DNA of 64,000 bases from Microbacterium flavescens (GTDB lineage Bacteria; Actinomycetota; Actinomycetes; Actinomycetales; Microbacteriaceae): positions 124,001-188,000 of the forward strand of contig NZ_JAFIWA010000005.1 in assembly GCF_018588945.1 (NCBI RefSeq), read 5' to 3'. Below, in pieces: positions 23,854-33,868 of the stretch (position 1 is the first letter of the stretch; each line of letters opens with the position of its first letter). Under the pieces are notes generated by a model, which saw only the letters and a program-made list of their open reading frames with translations, made no database searches and had not been told where the DNA came from. Both the position numbers and the translations under genes were made by a program.

Positions 23854-26052
23854 CTACTCGCCGCCCTCCTGGAACAGACGCGGGGCGAAGTCGATCAGGT
23901 TCTTCTGCCACACGTCCCACCCGTGAGGGCCGATCGTCACGCCGTCGAACTCGTACTCGATTCCCAGCTGGTCCAGCACCGGGAGCGAGCTCATCACCGA
24001 CCCGTAGGTGAAGTCCGTGATGTCGCCGGTGTAGATCCGGTACAGCTCGGTCCCCGCGTTGATGGCCTCGGCGTCGACGCCCGCCGTGCCGCCGAAGCCG
24101 GCCGCGAACGTGCCGATCCAGGCGAACTCACCGGGATGCGCCTTGAGCACGGACACCGTCCGCGCGCCACCGGCCGAGAGACCCGCCAGTGCGCGGTCGG
24201 CGGGATCGCTGCTGACGTTGTAGCGCTCCTCCGTCACGGGCACGACGTTCTCGAGCAGCTCCCGCGGATAGTTGCCGACGTTGCCGTTGGGCATCACGAC
24301 CACCATCGGCTCGATCGCGCCGTCGAGCGACAGGTTGTCGAGGATCTGGCGCGCACGCCCGACCTCCACCCAGTCGGTCCAGCTCTGCCCGCCGCCGTGG
24401 TTCAGCACGAAGAGCGGATACGGCTCCGCGCGATCGGCGTCGTATCCCGGCGGAGTCCAGACATAGGCGCTGCGCTCCTGACCGGCCACGGTGCTCTGGT
24501 AGGTCATGACGTCGAGGTTCCCGCCCTGGCCGGCGGGGACGTCCGCGAGGAGGCGCGACCCTTCTCCCGGCACGAGGAATGTGCTCCACGCCGGTTCCGA
24601 GGTGACCTTCGTCGGGTTGGACGTGTCCTTGACGGACTGGCGGTCGACGATGAGCCGGTAGTGGTAGAACTTCTCCTCGAGCGGGCCGACGGTCGCCCTC
24701 CAGCGATCCCCGACCTTGTTCATCTCCACCCGCAGCCAGCTTCCGCCGGGCGCCCAGTTGGCCCAGACCGAGACGTACTCCGCGTCGGCGAAGTCGGTCG
24801 TGGTCTCGAAGGTCACGAACCCGTCCTCGCTGAGCCACGGGGTGGGCGTCGTGCCCACCACAGGAGGCTCGAAGCGTTCCGTGAGGGCGGTGTGCCCCTC
24901 GCTCATCGCGGGGTCGGACGCCGCACCGGTGAACAGCCGCGGCGCGAAGTCGATGAGGTTCTCCTGCCACGCGTTCCAGTTGTGACCGGCGTCGGGGTTC
25001 ACCCCGTCGAACTGGTACTCCAGGCCCAGGGCGTCGAACTTCTGGAACGAGTCGTACACGTCGTTGTAGGCGATGTCGGTCTTGTTGCCGACGTAGACGC
25101 GGAACAGCTCGGTGCGGTCGTTCATCCGGTCGACGGTTCTGGAATCGACGTTGCCGAAGCGGCCCGCTCCGAACGTGCCGACCGCGCCGAAGGCGCCGGG
25201 GTGCTCGCTGAAGACCTCGAACGCCTGACCGCCGCCCATCGACAGGCCGGCAAGCGCCCGCTTGTTCTTCGACGGGGAGACGTTGTAGCTCTCCTCGACC
25301 GCCGGGACGATGTTGTCCAGCAGTTCAGCGGGGAAGTCCGGGACGTTGCCGTTGCCCATCACCACGAGCATGTCGGCGAGCTGTCCGCGGAGCCACAGGT
25401 TGTCGAGGATCTGCTCGGCTCGACCCACTTCGACCCAGTCGCGGTAGCTCTGCCCTCCTCCGTGCTGGAGGTACAGCACCGGCGACTTCTTCCCCTGGGG
25501 GCGGTAGGTCGGCGGCACCCAGACGAGGGCCTCACGCTCCTCTCCGGCGACGGAGCTCGTGTAGGAGAGCGTCTGGATGACACCGGCCTCCTCGGGCGCG
25601 TCCGCCAGCAGGGCGGCCGACTCCCCGGGGATGAAGAACGTGCTCCACTCCGGTTCGGAGGCGACGCTCGTGGGGTTGTTCCCGTCCTTCAGGACTTTGC
25701 TGTCGTCTCCCGTGATCTGGTACTAGTACAGGCCGGGCTCGAAGGGCCCGTAGGTCGCCGTCCAGTTCGCGCCGCTGCGCGAGAGGCCGATCTGCGCCCA
25801 GTTGTGCGAGGGCCCGAAATTGCCCTCGACGACCACCTGCGACACCGGTCCGACGGCGGCCTCGACCGCCGCGTTGGGGACGGCGATCCGCAGGTAGCCG
25901 TCTTCCACCGGGAGCACCCAGGGGTCGGCCGCAGCCGCAGGTGACGCGACGGTCAGGCCGGTGACGGCCAGGAGCGCGGCCGTGACGACGGCGACGATTC
26001 GTCTCGCTCTCCCGAGCCGGCGGGGGGACCGGCTCTCGGATGTGATCTCCAT
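23854..26052 (-). pseudogene. Tandem secreted esterase interrupted by an amber stop
   Basis: One frame of 733 codons encodes a signal peptide (MEITSESRSPRRLGRARRIV...ASPAAAA) followed by two copies of a unit made of a beta-sandwich (E-set/CBM48-like) domain and a Putative_esterase domain. Nucleophile elbows are GLSMGGGQ in the first copy and GLSAGGAR in the second; both units contain HGGGQS and a His segment (GHNWNAWQ and PHGWDVWQ). At 25723-25725 a TAG falls in frame after residue 109, inside the first beta-sandwich (GLY-stop-YQI). The second copy has a His at that point. Downstream reading frame is otherwise intact, so the mutation looks recent, unless it is read through or is a base-call error. 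Related enzymes are acetyl-xylan or feruloyl esterases (CE1). The ATG at 26052 follows GAGGAA. Confidence 0.85.
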
Positions 26053-26141
26053 CGATTCCTCATCTCGTGTGACTCGACAGGCTCCGGAGCGCGGTGTGGC
26101 CCGGGGCCGGCTGGCGAAGACGGGACGCACGGCGACGTGCA

Positions 26142-26246
26142 TTTACAACGTAGTAACTCCCGCCGTCGCCCACTCTTACAGAGCCACTCGCGTCGGGTCA
26201 AGAGAAAAGTACAACGTGGTAAAGATTAACTTTACAACGTGGTAAA
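26142..26246. promoter_or_regulatory. Three operator copies TTTACAACGTRGTAAA between divergent esterase genes
   Basis: TTTACAACGTAGTAAC (26142-26157), AGTACAACGTGGTAAA (26208-26223) and TTTACAACGTGGTAAA (26231-26246) are variants of one palindrome. The same core appears at 35324-35352 and 39601-39616. The AT-rich sites are typical LacI-family operators and lie between the two divergent esterase genes, so they could control both. Confidence 0.8.
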
Positions 26247-26310
26247 CCGGTTGTAGCGTGTCCCCCGCCGGGCCCCTTTCCGGCGCTCAACAGCCATTCA
26301 AGGAGGAACG

Positions 26311-27861
26311 GTGACGAGTATCGCGCTACAGCGCCGAGGTGACGCAGGAGATCCGCACGAGGTCCCCCAGGACCGGATCTTCGGCAGCCGGCGATGGAGG
26401 ATGTTCGCCGTGACGGTCGTCGCGTGGGCCATGCTGCTCACGATGGCGCCCGGGACGGCCCAGGCGGATGTGAACCTGACGCCCGGCCCGACGGTCGTCG
26501 CAGACCCGGATTCCCCGACCGGCTACACCGGTCATTTCGTCTACTACGACCCCGATGCCACCAGCGTGCGCTTCGTCGCCGACATCATGCTGCGCAACTG
26601 GGCGGACACCACCGACACGAAGGTCTACCTGCCCACCGAGTACGAGCCGGGCCTCATGCGGGGCGGCGGCGCGTACGACGTCGAGATGACGAACGCCGGA
26701 GACGGCTATTGGGTGACCGACGTGCCGCTTGCGGCAGGCGTGAACCAGTACTGGTTCTACGTGGACGGCAACACCAACCTGTGGGTCGCCGACCCGGCGA
26801 ACTCGCCGATCTTCGCCCCCGATGGCCTCACGGGCACCGCGCGCCGCGCGTTCAACGCGGTGTACGTCCCGTACGACGCGGCCAAGCAGGACTTCGCGCC
26901 GCTCGCCGCACGTCAGATCGAACTCCCCCGGGCAGACTCCCCGAAGGGCACCTGGAGCTACGTGCCGTTCGAGGTCAACGGCACGACGCGCACCGTGGGC
27001 GTCTACCTTCCGCCGGGCTACGACGCCGACCGAGCGGAGCCGTACAAGACGATCTACATGCAGCACGGCGGCGGCCAGGACCAGTCCGACTGGATGAACA
27101 TCGGCGATGTGCCCTTCATCATGGACAACCTCATCCAGGACGGCGACACCGAACCGGCGGTCGTCATCACGACGAACACGAACTACCTCGGCGCCGCCAA
27201 CCAGGGCTACCCGAACCTGCGGAACGTCGTGATCCCGTTCGTCGAGTCGAACTACAACGTCTCCACGCAGCCGATCGACCGCGCATTCGCAGGGCTGTCG
27301 GCCGGCAGCTTCGTGACGCAGAACCTGATCAACTACGACGCCGACGCGTTCGGGTACTACGGACCGTGGAGCGGCGGGGTGAGCGTTCGGGCGACGACGC
27401 CCGACCTGGCTGCGCCGTACATCCTCTACGGCGGCGGGCTCTGGGACTTCGGTCTGCCCAATGCGAACGCGGTGGCGGGGCTCGACGAGATCGGGTTCGT
27501 CGAGAACGTCGTCGTGGCCGGTGCGCACGACTTCAACGCCTGGAACCAGCTGTTCACGACGTTCGCACGCGACTACCTCTGGCAGCCCGAGGCGTTCATC
27601 CAGGACGAGATCGACACGCTCAAGGCAGCGGTCGCGGCGACGGGCCTGAACAAGGGCAACAAGAACGCCCTGACGGTCAAGCTCGACCAGGCGCTGCGCC
27701 TCGTCGCCAAGGGTGACAGCGCCGGTGCCCTCGAGATCCTGAACGGCTTCGTCGCCCAGGTCGACGGGTTCGCGGCATCCGGGAAGCTCACTGCCGAGCA
27801 GTCGGCTTCGCTCCTCCCCGTGGCTCAGAAGATCCTCACGAACGTGGGCCACTGGCAGTAG
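26311..27861 (+). CDS. Secreted esterase of the CE1 / Putative_esterase family
   Basis: A 516-residue protein. An export signal spans roughly residues 28-52 and ends AQA before DVNLTP. A beta-sandwich domain (about 60-200, ending YWFYVDGN...) is followed by an esterase domain with MQHGGGQDQSDW, nucleophile elbow GLSAGSF, and His in AGAHDFNAWNQ. The last 90 residues are a helical FIVAR/linker-like domain (KAAVAATGLNKGN...). It is homologous to the interrupted tandem esterase next to it. The GTG follows AGGAGGAACG. Likely removes acetyl, feruloyl or similar esters from plant polysaccharide outside the cell. Confidence 0.86.
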   Translation: MTSIALQRRGDAGDPHEVPQDRIFGSRRWRMFAVTVVAWAMLLTMAPGTAQADVNLTPGPTVVADPDSPTGYTGHFVYYDPDATSVRFVADIMLRNWADTTDTKVYLPTEYEPGLMRGGGAYDVEMTNAGDGYWVTDVPLAAGVNQYWFYVDGNTNLWVADPANSPIFAPDGLTGTARRAFNAVYVPYDAAKQDFAPLAARQIELPRADSPKGTWSYVPFEVNGTTRTVGVYLPPGYDADRAEPYKTIYMQHGGGQDQSDWMNIGDVPFIMDNLIQDGDTEPAVVITTNTNYLGAANQGYPNLRNVVIPFVESNYNVSTQPIDRAFAGLSAGSFVTQNLINYDADAFGYYGPWSGGVSVRATTPDLAAPYILYGGGLWDFGLPNANAVAGLDEIGFVENVVVAGAHDFNAWNQLFTTFARDYLWQPEAFIQDEIDTLKAAVAATGLNKGNKNALTVKLDQALRLVAKGDSAGALEILNGFVAQVDGFAASGKLTAEQSASLLPVAQKILTNVGHWQ

Positions 27862-27871
27862 TCCCTCGCCA

Positions 27872-27910
27872 CGCGGGTTGCCGGCAGATCTCCTCGGCCG
27901 GCAACCCGCG
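27872..27910. terminator. Strong hairpin terminator between convergent genes
   Basis: CGCGGGTTGCCGGC (27872-27885) pairs perfectly with GCCGGCAACCCGCG (27897-27910), an 11-base loop and TTT after it. It separates the secreted esterase from the convergent lacI-type gene. Confidence 0.85.
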
Positions 27911-27922
27911 TTTCCCGTGCCG

Positions 27923-28942
27923 TCAGCCCGTCGGCGTGCGCGGAGGCGGCGCGGTGGAGTCCCGGACCACCAGCCGCGTCGCGAGCTCGATGCGGGTGAT
28001 CTCCGGACGGGGATGGTCCAGCAGCTGGAGGACGAGCTCAGTGGCCTGCTCGGCCATCTCCCGGAGAGGCTGGTGCACGGTCGTCAGCCGCGGATGGGCG
28101 AGCTCGGCGACGGCGAGGTCGTCGAATCCCACGACCGAGAGGTCGCGCGGCACCGCCATCCCGAGAGACGCGGCCGCGTGCAGCACGCCGAGGGCCTGCA
28201 CGTCGTTCCCGGCGAAGATGGCCGTGGGCGGATCGGGCATCCGCAGCAGCTCCAGCGCGTGCCGCTCTCCCGCGTCGCGCTGGAAGTCGCCGAAGCGGAT
28301 CCAATCCGGTGCGACCGGCACCCGCGCCGTCGACATGGCGGCGCGATAGCCGTCCAGCCGGGCCAGTGCGCACATCACCGTCTCCGGACCGGTGATCGCG
28401 GCGACACGACGGTGGCCCAGCTCGAGCAGGTGCCGCGTGGCCGCGAGACCACCCGACCAGTTCGCCGATCCGACGGAGGGGATGTCCTCCGCGGGATCGC
28501 CTGCGGGATCGATGATCACGTACGGGATGCCTCGTGCCTTCAGCCGCTCCCGACCCTCCGTCGGAATGTCGGCGAAGAGGAGGATGATGCCCGTCGGCGC
28601 GCGTCGCACGACCGAGTCCAGCCACTCCGGGCCGGGAGCGCGACGATCGCCGCTCACAGAGAGCGAGACCGCGAGGCCCTCCTCGGCGGCGCTCTCGCGG
28701 ACGCCCTCGAGGACCGCCAGAGCCCACTCCCCCTCGAGCTCGTGGAGGACCACCTCGATGTACTCGCGCCGCTGCCTGCTTCTCCTGCGCCGGTACCCGC
28801 TCCGGCGGAGCTGCTCCTCGACGAGGTCGCGGGTCGCGGAGGACACATCCTCGCCGCCGTTGAGCACCTTCGAGATGGTCGTGAGCGACAACCCGGTCTG
28901 GGTGGCGATCTCCTTGAGCGTCACCCGCTGGGCTCGTGACAT
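27923..28942 (-). CDS. LacI-family regulator, last gene of the importer/glycosidase operon
   Basis: A 339-residue LacI/GalR protein with helix-turn-helix RVTLKEIATQTGLSLTTISKVLNG and a sugar-binding sensor domain. The usual hinge (AxxLxxG) is replaced by an arginine-rich stretch, YRRRRSRQRREYIEV, which is atypical. It starts 12 bases after the GH5 stop codon, so it is expressed with the operon and probably autoregulated. It is one of two candidates to bind the ACAACGTTGT palindromes of this locus. Confidence 0.88.
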   Translation of the reverse strand: MSRAQRVTLKEIATQTGLSLTTISKVLNGGEDVSSATRDLVEEQLRRSGYRRRRSRQRREYIEVVLHELEGEWALAVLEGVRESAAEEGLAVSLSVSGDRRAPGPEWLDSVVRRAPTGIILLFADIPTEGRERLKARGIPYVIIDPAGDPAEDIPSVGSANWSGGLAATRHLLELGHRRVAAITGPETVMCALARLDGYRAAMSTARVPVAPDWIRFGDFQRDAGERHALELLRMPDPPTAIFAGNDVQALGVLHAAASLGMAVPRDLSVVGFDDLAVAELAHPRLTTVHQPLREMAEQATELVLQLLDHPRPEITRIELATRLVVRDSTAPPPRTPTG

Positions 28943-28953
28943 CTCACACCCGG

Positions 28954-30333
28954 CTAGTTCGCCGCGCGTCGGAGGATCGTCGCCAGGTCCTCCCGGACTC
29001 GGCACTGCGAGAACGAGAACGCGTCGGCGAGGGACTCCGCCTCGTCCGGCCCGACGCCCTCGAACGCCCGAGCGAACTCGTCCACCATGGCCTCGGCGAG
29101 CATGACGTGGCGGACGTGTCCGTGGATCCACCTGCGGGCGCCCCACGGATAGGGCTGGAAGTCGGGGAACTCCTCCTCGAACAGCCGCTCGATCGGCTCC
29201 AGGATTTCGCGCACCCCGGCGTCGGTCGAGCCCCACGAGTCCACTCCGAAACGGGCCTTCCGCTCGAGCACCGGGGCGATGCGCCGCAGGTACGCCGAGT
29301 CCGGATCCACCGTGACCACGCCCTGCAGGCCGATGTCCTTGTAGGTCCACAGCGCCCAGTTGGCGTCGTGCCGATCGAAGATCGCCAGCTGATCCTCGAG
29401 GAGGCGATAGCGCTGCTCGTCCCGCGCGGGATCTCCCGTGTACACCGGCCCGAACTCCCCGACCCAGATCGGCGTGCCGGTCTCGCGCATGTAGGCGGTT
29501 CGCTGCAGGAACGTCTCTTCGACGCGGTCCGCGTCGACGTACTGACCGCGTGACTCACCCGGATAGGGTCCGCCGTCGACGAACCCGGGCAGCGCGTAAT
29601 CGTGCGCCGTGTACACGCAGTTCGGCAGCGGGTCGCCGAGCTGGTCGAACTGCGTCGAGTAGCGGTTTCCGTCCAGGAACAGGATGTGGTCGGGGTCGAC
29701 GGCCCGGATGGCCGCCTCGAGTCTGCGGTAGAACGGCCCGATCGCGGCCCCTTCCGCATCGGCGGGCTCATTGACCGGGTTGTAGCCGGCCACCCACGGG
29801 TTGCCACGGTAGTGTTCGGCGATCGCCTCCCACAGATGGACGACGCGGTCCTGGAACTGCCGCTGCGACCAGAAGCTCGCCCACTGGGTCGGATTGTCGC
29901 TGTGCCAGTGCTGATTCTGGGCACCGGGCAGCGCGTGGAGGTCGAGGATCGTGTAGATCCCCTGACTCGCGCAGGCGTCCACGACCTGGTCCAGCAGGCG
30001 GAACCCCTCCGGGCGGATGACGAAGGGCTCGTCGTCGCTTTCGAAGTGCCGGTAGTTGATCGGGACGCGGAGCGAGTTGAGCCCGAGCGACCGGAGGAAG
30101 GCGGCGTCCTCCGCTCCGAAGAACGCGGTCATGAACCGCGCGAAGAAGCGCTCGTAGGCTTCATCTCCGAGCACGCGACGCAGCGCGCGGCGCTGCTGCG
30201 ACTCGGCACCGGCGTAGCCGGTGATGAAGTTCTCCATGTTCATCCACCCGCCGAGCCCGAAGCCCTTCAGGGTCACGGGCTGCTCGCCCGACATGATGCG
30301 GGTTCCCGACACGCGGAGCACGTGCTGCGGCAT
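28954..30333 (-). CDS. Intracellular GH5 family glycosidase
   Basis: A 459-residue TIM-barrel hydrolase of the cellulase (GH5) clan. NPVNEPAD carries the acid/base Glu of the NEP motif and VGEFGPVYTG the nucleophile Glu. It begins MPQHVLRVSGTRIMSG with no signal peptide, so it acts on imported oligosaccharides. GGAAGGAAACAGG precedes the ATG at 30333. It lies between the GH51 and lacI genes. The exact linkage (beta-glucoside, mannoside or other) is not evident. Confidence 0.87.
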   Translation of the reverse strand: MPQHVLRVSGTRIMSGEQPVTLKGFGLGGWMNMENFITGYAGAESQQRRALRRVLGDEAYERFFARFMTAFFGAEDAAFLRSLGLNSLRVPINYRHFESDDEPFVIRPEGFRLLDQVVDACASQGIYTILDLHALPGAQNQHWHSDNPTQWASFWSQRQFQDRVVHLWEAIAEHYRGNPWVAGYNPVNEPADAEGAAIGPFYRRLEAAIRAVDPDHILFLDGNRYSTQFDQLGDPLPNCVYTAHDYALPGFVDGGPYPGESRGQYVDADRVEETFLQRTAYMRETGTPIWVGEFGPVYTGDPARDEQRYRLLEDQLAIFDRHDANWALWTYKDIGLQGVVTVDPDSAYLRRIAPVLERKARFGVDSWGSTDAGVREILEPIERLFEEEFPDFQPYPWGARRWIHGHVRHVMLAEAMVDEFARAFEGVGPDEAESLADAFSFSQCRVREDLATILRRAAN

Positions 30334-30386
30334 CCTGTTTCCTTCCTGCTTGCTGGTGCGGCCGTCGTCGGCTCGACGCGTGCGGC

Positions 30387-31898
30387 TCAGTCGAATGTCA
30401 GAACGGTCCACGACACGGGCGGAAGCGTGATCGTCACGGTCCCGTCTCCGACCTGAACCGAGGAGTTCGTCCTGGGCGCGACCCGCTCCGGATCGTGGAG
30501 CGTGTTCGCCGCGTGGATGTCGTCATCGAACAGCGACTGGGCGGCGGCGTCGCCGATGCGACCGAGCGCCATCACGTCGATCTCGAGCGAGACCTCGTCG
30601 GCCAGACTGCGGTTGACGATGAACACCGTCGTGCCGCCGCCGTTCTCATCGCGGGTCGCCACGGCGTCCACGAGGGGCACCTCGCCGTAGAGCTCGGTCC
30701 GGTACATGGGGCTGTCGAGCTTGAGCTCGAGGGCAACGCCACGCGCCAGCCGCGACGTGAGCGAGAACGGGTAGAAGGTCGTCTGCCGCCAGGCCGGGCC
30801 GCCGGGCTCGGTCATGATCGGAGCGATCACGTTGACGAGCTGGGCGAGGCTGGCGGCCGTGACGCGGTCGGCGTGGCGGATGAGCGAGATCAGCAGACTG
30901 CCGAACACCACGGCGTCGAGGACCGAGTACGAGTCCTCCAGCAGGCGGGGCGCCACCGGCCAGTCCGCGACATCGGTGATCTTCTCGACCTCGTTGTAGC
31001 GCGACTGGTACCAGACGTTCCACTCGTCGAACGAGATGTCGATGGTCTTGTCGCTGTGGCGGATGGCCTTCACGTGATCCGCCGTCGCCACGACGGCATC
31101 GATGAACCGGTCCATGTTGACCCCGGACGCCAGGAAGCTGCCGTAGTCGTCGCCCCGAGGCTCGTAGTACGCGTGGCACGAGATGTAGTCGACGTGCTCG
31201 TACGTGTGGTTGAGCACCACGCGCTCCCAGTCGCCGAACGTGGGCATCTGCGCACTCGAGCTGCCGCACACGACCAGCTCGAGGTCGGGGTCGATCTGCC
31301 TCATGGCGCTGGCCGTCTTCGCTGCGAGCTGCCCGTACTCCTCCGCCGTGCTGTGGCCGAGCTGCCAGGGGCCGTCCATCTCGTTGCCCAGGCACCACAT
31401 CCGGATGTCGTGCGGCTCGGGGTGGCCGTTCGCGACCCGTCGGTCGGACCAGTGCGTGCCCGAGCGCAGATTGGCGTACTCGAGCACGTCCAGCGCCTCG
31501 AGGATGCCTCGGGTGCCGAGGTTGACGGCGTACATGAGCTCGCTGTCCACCTTCCTCAGCCAGCCGGCGAACTCGTCCAGGCCGATCTGGTTGGTCTCGG
31601 TCGAGTGCCACGCCAGATCCAGCCGCCGCGGCCGCGCGTCGCGCGGCCCGACGCCGTCTTCCCACCGATAACCCGACACGAAGTTGCCGCCGGGGTAGCG
31701 GATCGTCGAGACGCCCAGCTCGCGGACCAGCTCGATGACGTCGGTGCGGAAGCCGTCCTCGTCTGCGCGCTCGTGGCCGGGCTCGTAGATCCCGTCGTAG
31801 ACGCAGCGGCCGAGGTGCTCCACGAAGGAGCCGAAGAGTCTCCGGTTGATCTGCCCGATCGTGAAATGCGGGTCGATGGTGAGATGTGCGCGGATCAT
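30387..31898 (-). CDS. abfA: Intracellular GH51 alpha-L-arabinofuranosidase
   Basis: A 503-residue GH51 enzyme that removes terminal arabinofuranosyl groups. It starts RAHLTIDPHFTIGQINRRLFGSFVEHLGR, typical of the family. WCLGNEMDGPWQ contains the acid/base Glu and FDEWNVWY the nucleophile Glu. It has no signal peptide. GGAGAGCAGC precedes the ATG. The gene lies downstream of the ABC permeases, linking imported arabinose-bearing oligosaccharides to cleavage in the cytoplasm. Confidence 0.94.
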   Translation of the reverse strand: MIRAHLTIDPHFTIGQINRRLFGSFVEHLGRCVYDGIYEPGHERADEDGFRTDVIELVRELGVSTIRYPGGNFVSGYRWEDGVGPRDARPRRLDLAWHSTETNQIGLDEFAGWLRKVDSELMYAVNLGTRGILEALDVLEYANLRSGTHWSDRRVANGHPEPHDIRMWCLGNEMDGPWQLGHSTAEEYGQLAAKTASAMRQIDPDLELVVCGSSSAQMPTFGDWERVVLNHTYEHVDYISCHAYYEPRGDDYGSFLASGVNMDRFIDAVVATADHVKAIRHSDKTIDISFDEWNVWYQSRYNEVEKITDVADWPVAPRLLEDSYSVLDAVVFGSLLISLIRHADRVTAASLAQLVNVIAPIMTEPGGPAWRQTTFYPFSLTSRLARGVALELKLDSPMYRTELYGEVPLVDAVATRDENGGGTTVFIVNRSLADEVSLEIDVMALGRIGDAAAQSLFDDDIHAANTLHDPERVAPRTNSSVQVGDGTVTITLPPVSWTVLTFD

Positions 31899-31947
31899 GC
31901 TGCTCTCCGAGGACGCGTGAGGAGGGTGGTTCGAGGCGGGCGCCGGC

Positions 31948-32874
31948 TCACTTCAGGCTCCCGATGGAGAGCCCGCCCTGCCAGTACTTCTGAAGCCCGA
32001 GGAAGGCGATGATGAGCGGGATGACGGAGACGAGCGCTCCCAGAATGATGATGCTCCACAGGCTCTGCCCGCCCGCAGCCCCGTACGTCGACGCGGTGGA
32101 CTGCCAGAGTCCGATGCCGACGGTCACCGGGAAGAGCCGGTTGTCCGACAGCATCACGAGCGGCAGGAAGTAGTTGTTCCACGACGCCACGACCGACAGC
32201 AGGAGCACGGTGACGATGGCCGGCCGCATGAGCGGCAGCGCGACCTGCAGGAACGTCCGGAAGTCTCCTGCGCCGTCCACCCGTGCGGCGTCCAGCAGCT
32301 CGTCCGGGACGGCGTCTCGGGCATAGACGTTCATGAGGTAGACGCCGAACGGATTGAGCAGGCTCGGGAAGATGACCGCCCAGGCGGTGTTCGTCCAGCC
32401 GATCTGGGCGAAGAGCACGAAGGTGGGGATCACGAGCGCCGTCGTGGGCACCATGACCGCGCCGAGCAGGATCGCGAACGCGACGCGTCGCCCGGCGAAG
32501 CGGTACTTCGCGAAGCCGTACCCGGCGAGCACCGCGAGCACCGTCGCCCCGACGCCGCCGACGATGGCGTACATGGCCGAGTTGGCCAGCCACCGCGCGT
32601 AGATGCCGCCGCTGTAGGTGAACAGGTCGGTGAGGTTGCTCAGGTAATTCACGTCGTCGGCGAACCAGAGCGAGCTCCCGCCTCCGAACAGGCCCGCCGC
32701 GCTCTTCGAGCTGTTGACGATGAGCCACCAGAACGGCACCAGGAAGTAGATCATCAGGAGCGCCAGCACGAGGTTCATGGGGATCCGGCCCCGCGTGCGG
32801 GGAGTGGATCGGCGCTCGATGCGTCGCCGCGGAGTCGGGCTCGTGCCCGTGAGCTCCATGGGGGTGACGGTCAT
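31948..32874 (-). CDS. Sugar ABC transporter permease (MalG type)
   Basis: A 308-residue inner-membrane permease of the carbohydrate importer class CUT1 with six membrane helices. The EAA loop is DAARVDGAGDFRTFLQVALPLM. The ATG overlaps the stop of the upstream permease (ATGA). It works with the 32871-33797 permease and the 33869-35227 lipoprotein. No ATP-binding subunit is encoded here, so a shared MsiK-type ATPase is expected, as is usual in actinobacteria. Confidence 0.93.
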   Translation of the reverse strand: MTVTPMELTGTSPTPRRRIERRSTPRTRGRIPMNLVLALLMIYFLVPFWWLIVNSSKSAAGLFGGGSSLWFADDVNYLSNLTDLFTYSGGIYARWLANSAMYAIVGGVGATVLAVLAGYGFAKYRFAGRRVAFAILLGAVMVPTTALVIPTFVLFAQIGWTNTAWAVIFPSLLNPFGVYLMNVYARDAVPDELLDAARVDGAGDFRTFLQVALPLMRPAIVTVLLLSVVASWNNYFLPLVMLSDNRLFPVTVGIGLWQSTASTYGAAGGQSLWSIIILGALVSVIPLIIAFLGLQKYWQGGLSIGSLK

Positions 32875-33797
32875 GAGAAGAAGCTCCCTCGCTTGCGAGT
32901 GGCGAACAGGAAGATGTACACGCAGATGAACACGACCGCCCCCAGCGCGAACGAGATCGCCGACCCGTAGTTGTAGTTGGCGAGCGAGAACGCCTGCTGG
33001 TACGCGTACATGTTGGGGGTGAAGTCGTTGGGGATGGCTCCCGCCGCGAGCTGCTGCAGGATCTGCGGCTCGTTGAAGAACTGGAGGGTGCCGATGAGGG
33101 CGAACACCAGGATCAGCAGGAGAGCGGGTGCGAGCAGGGGGATCTTGATCCGCAGCACGATCTGCCACTGGGACGCGCCGTCGATGCGCGCCGCCTCGTA
33201 CAGCGTCGGGTCGATTCCCTGCAGCGCCGCGTAGAGGATGATCATGTAGTAGCCGGCCCACTGCCACGTGACGATGTTGAGCAGGCCGTAGAAGATCAGG
33301 CCGCTGCTCAGGAAGTCCGGGGCCTCAGCGCCGAAACTTCCGAAGATCTCCGCGAGCGGGCCGAAGTTGTCGCTGTAGAGGAACCCCCACATCAGCGCGC
33401 CGATCACCGTTGGAATCGCGTACGGCATGAAGATCATGAGCCGCGAGAACCGGGCGAACCGGGTGATCAGGATGTCGAGCATCAGTGCGATCGCCAGCGA
33501 GACCGCCATCTGCAGCGGGATGAGGACGAGCGAGAACCGGATGACGAACCAGACGCCGTCGAGGAAGGACGGGTCGCTGAAGGCCTTGATGTAGTTCCCG
33601 AAGAGAACGAATCTCGTTCCGCCGATCAGCGACTTCTGGAACATGCTCAAATACAGGGCGAACCCGATGGGCAGCACGAGCAGGGCGAGGAAGATGATCC
33701 CGAACGGTCCGACGAAGAGCCAGCCCAGCAGGGTCTGACGGCGTGTGGTCGACCGCCGGTGCTTCGTCTTGAGGGGACTTGCGAGTGACGCAGTCAT
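32871..33797 (-). CDS. Sugar ABC transporter permease (MalF type)
   Basis: A 308-residue CUT1 permease with six helices. The EAA loop is EAARIDGASQWQIVLRIKIPLL. The start at 33797 follows GGAGAAATC and gives MTASLASPLKTKHRR. It lies 72 bases after the solute-binding protein gene. The partner permease overlaps its stop. The pair forms the channel for the sugar recognised by the lipoprotein. Confidence 0.92.
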   Translation of the reverse strand: MTASLASPLKTKHRRSTTRRQTLLGWLFVGPFGIIFLALLVLPIGFALYLSMFQKSLIGGTRFVLFGNYIKAFSDPSFLDGVWFVIRFSLVLIPLQMAVSLAIALMLDILITRFARFSRLMIFMPYAIPTVIGALMWGFLYSDNFGPLAEIFGSFGAEAPDFLSSGLIFYGLLNIVTWQWAGYYMIILYAALQGIDPTLYEAARIDGASQWQIVLRIKIPLLAPALLLILVFALIGTLQFFNEPQILQQLAAGAIPNDFTPNMYAYQQAFSLANYNYGSAISFALGAVVFICVYIFLFATRKRGSFFS

Positions 33798-33868
33798 GAT
33801 TTCTCCAGGTCTTGGCAGAGATGCCCGAGGGCCGGTCCGCATGAGCACGGACCGGCCCTGCGGTCACG

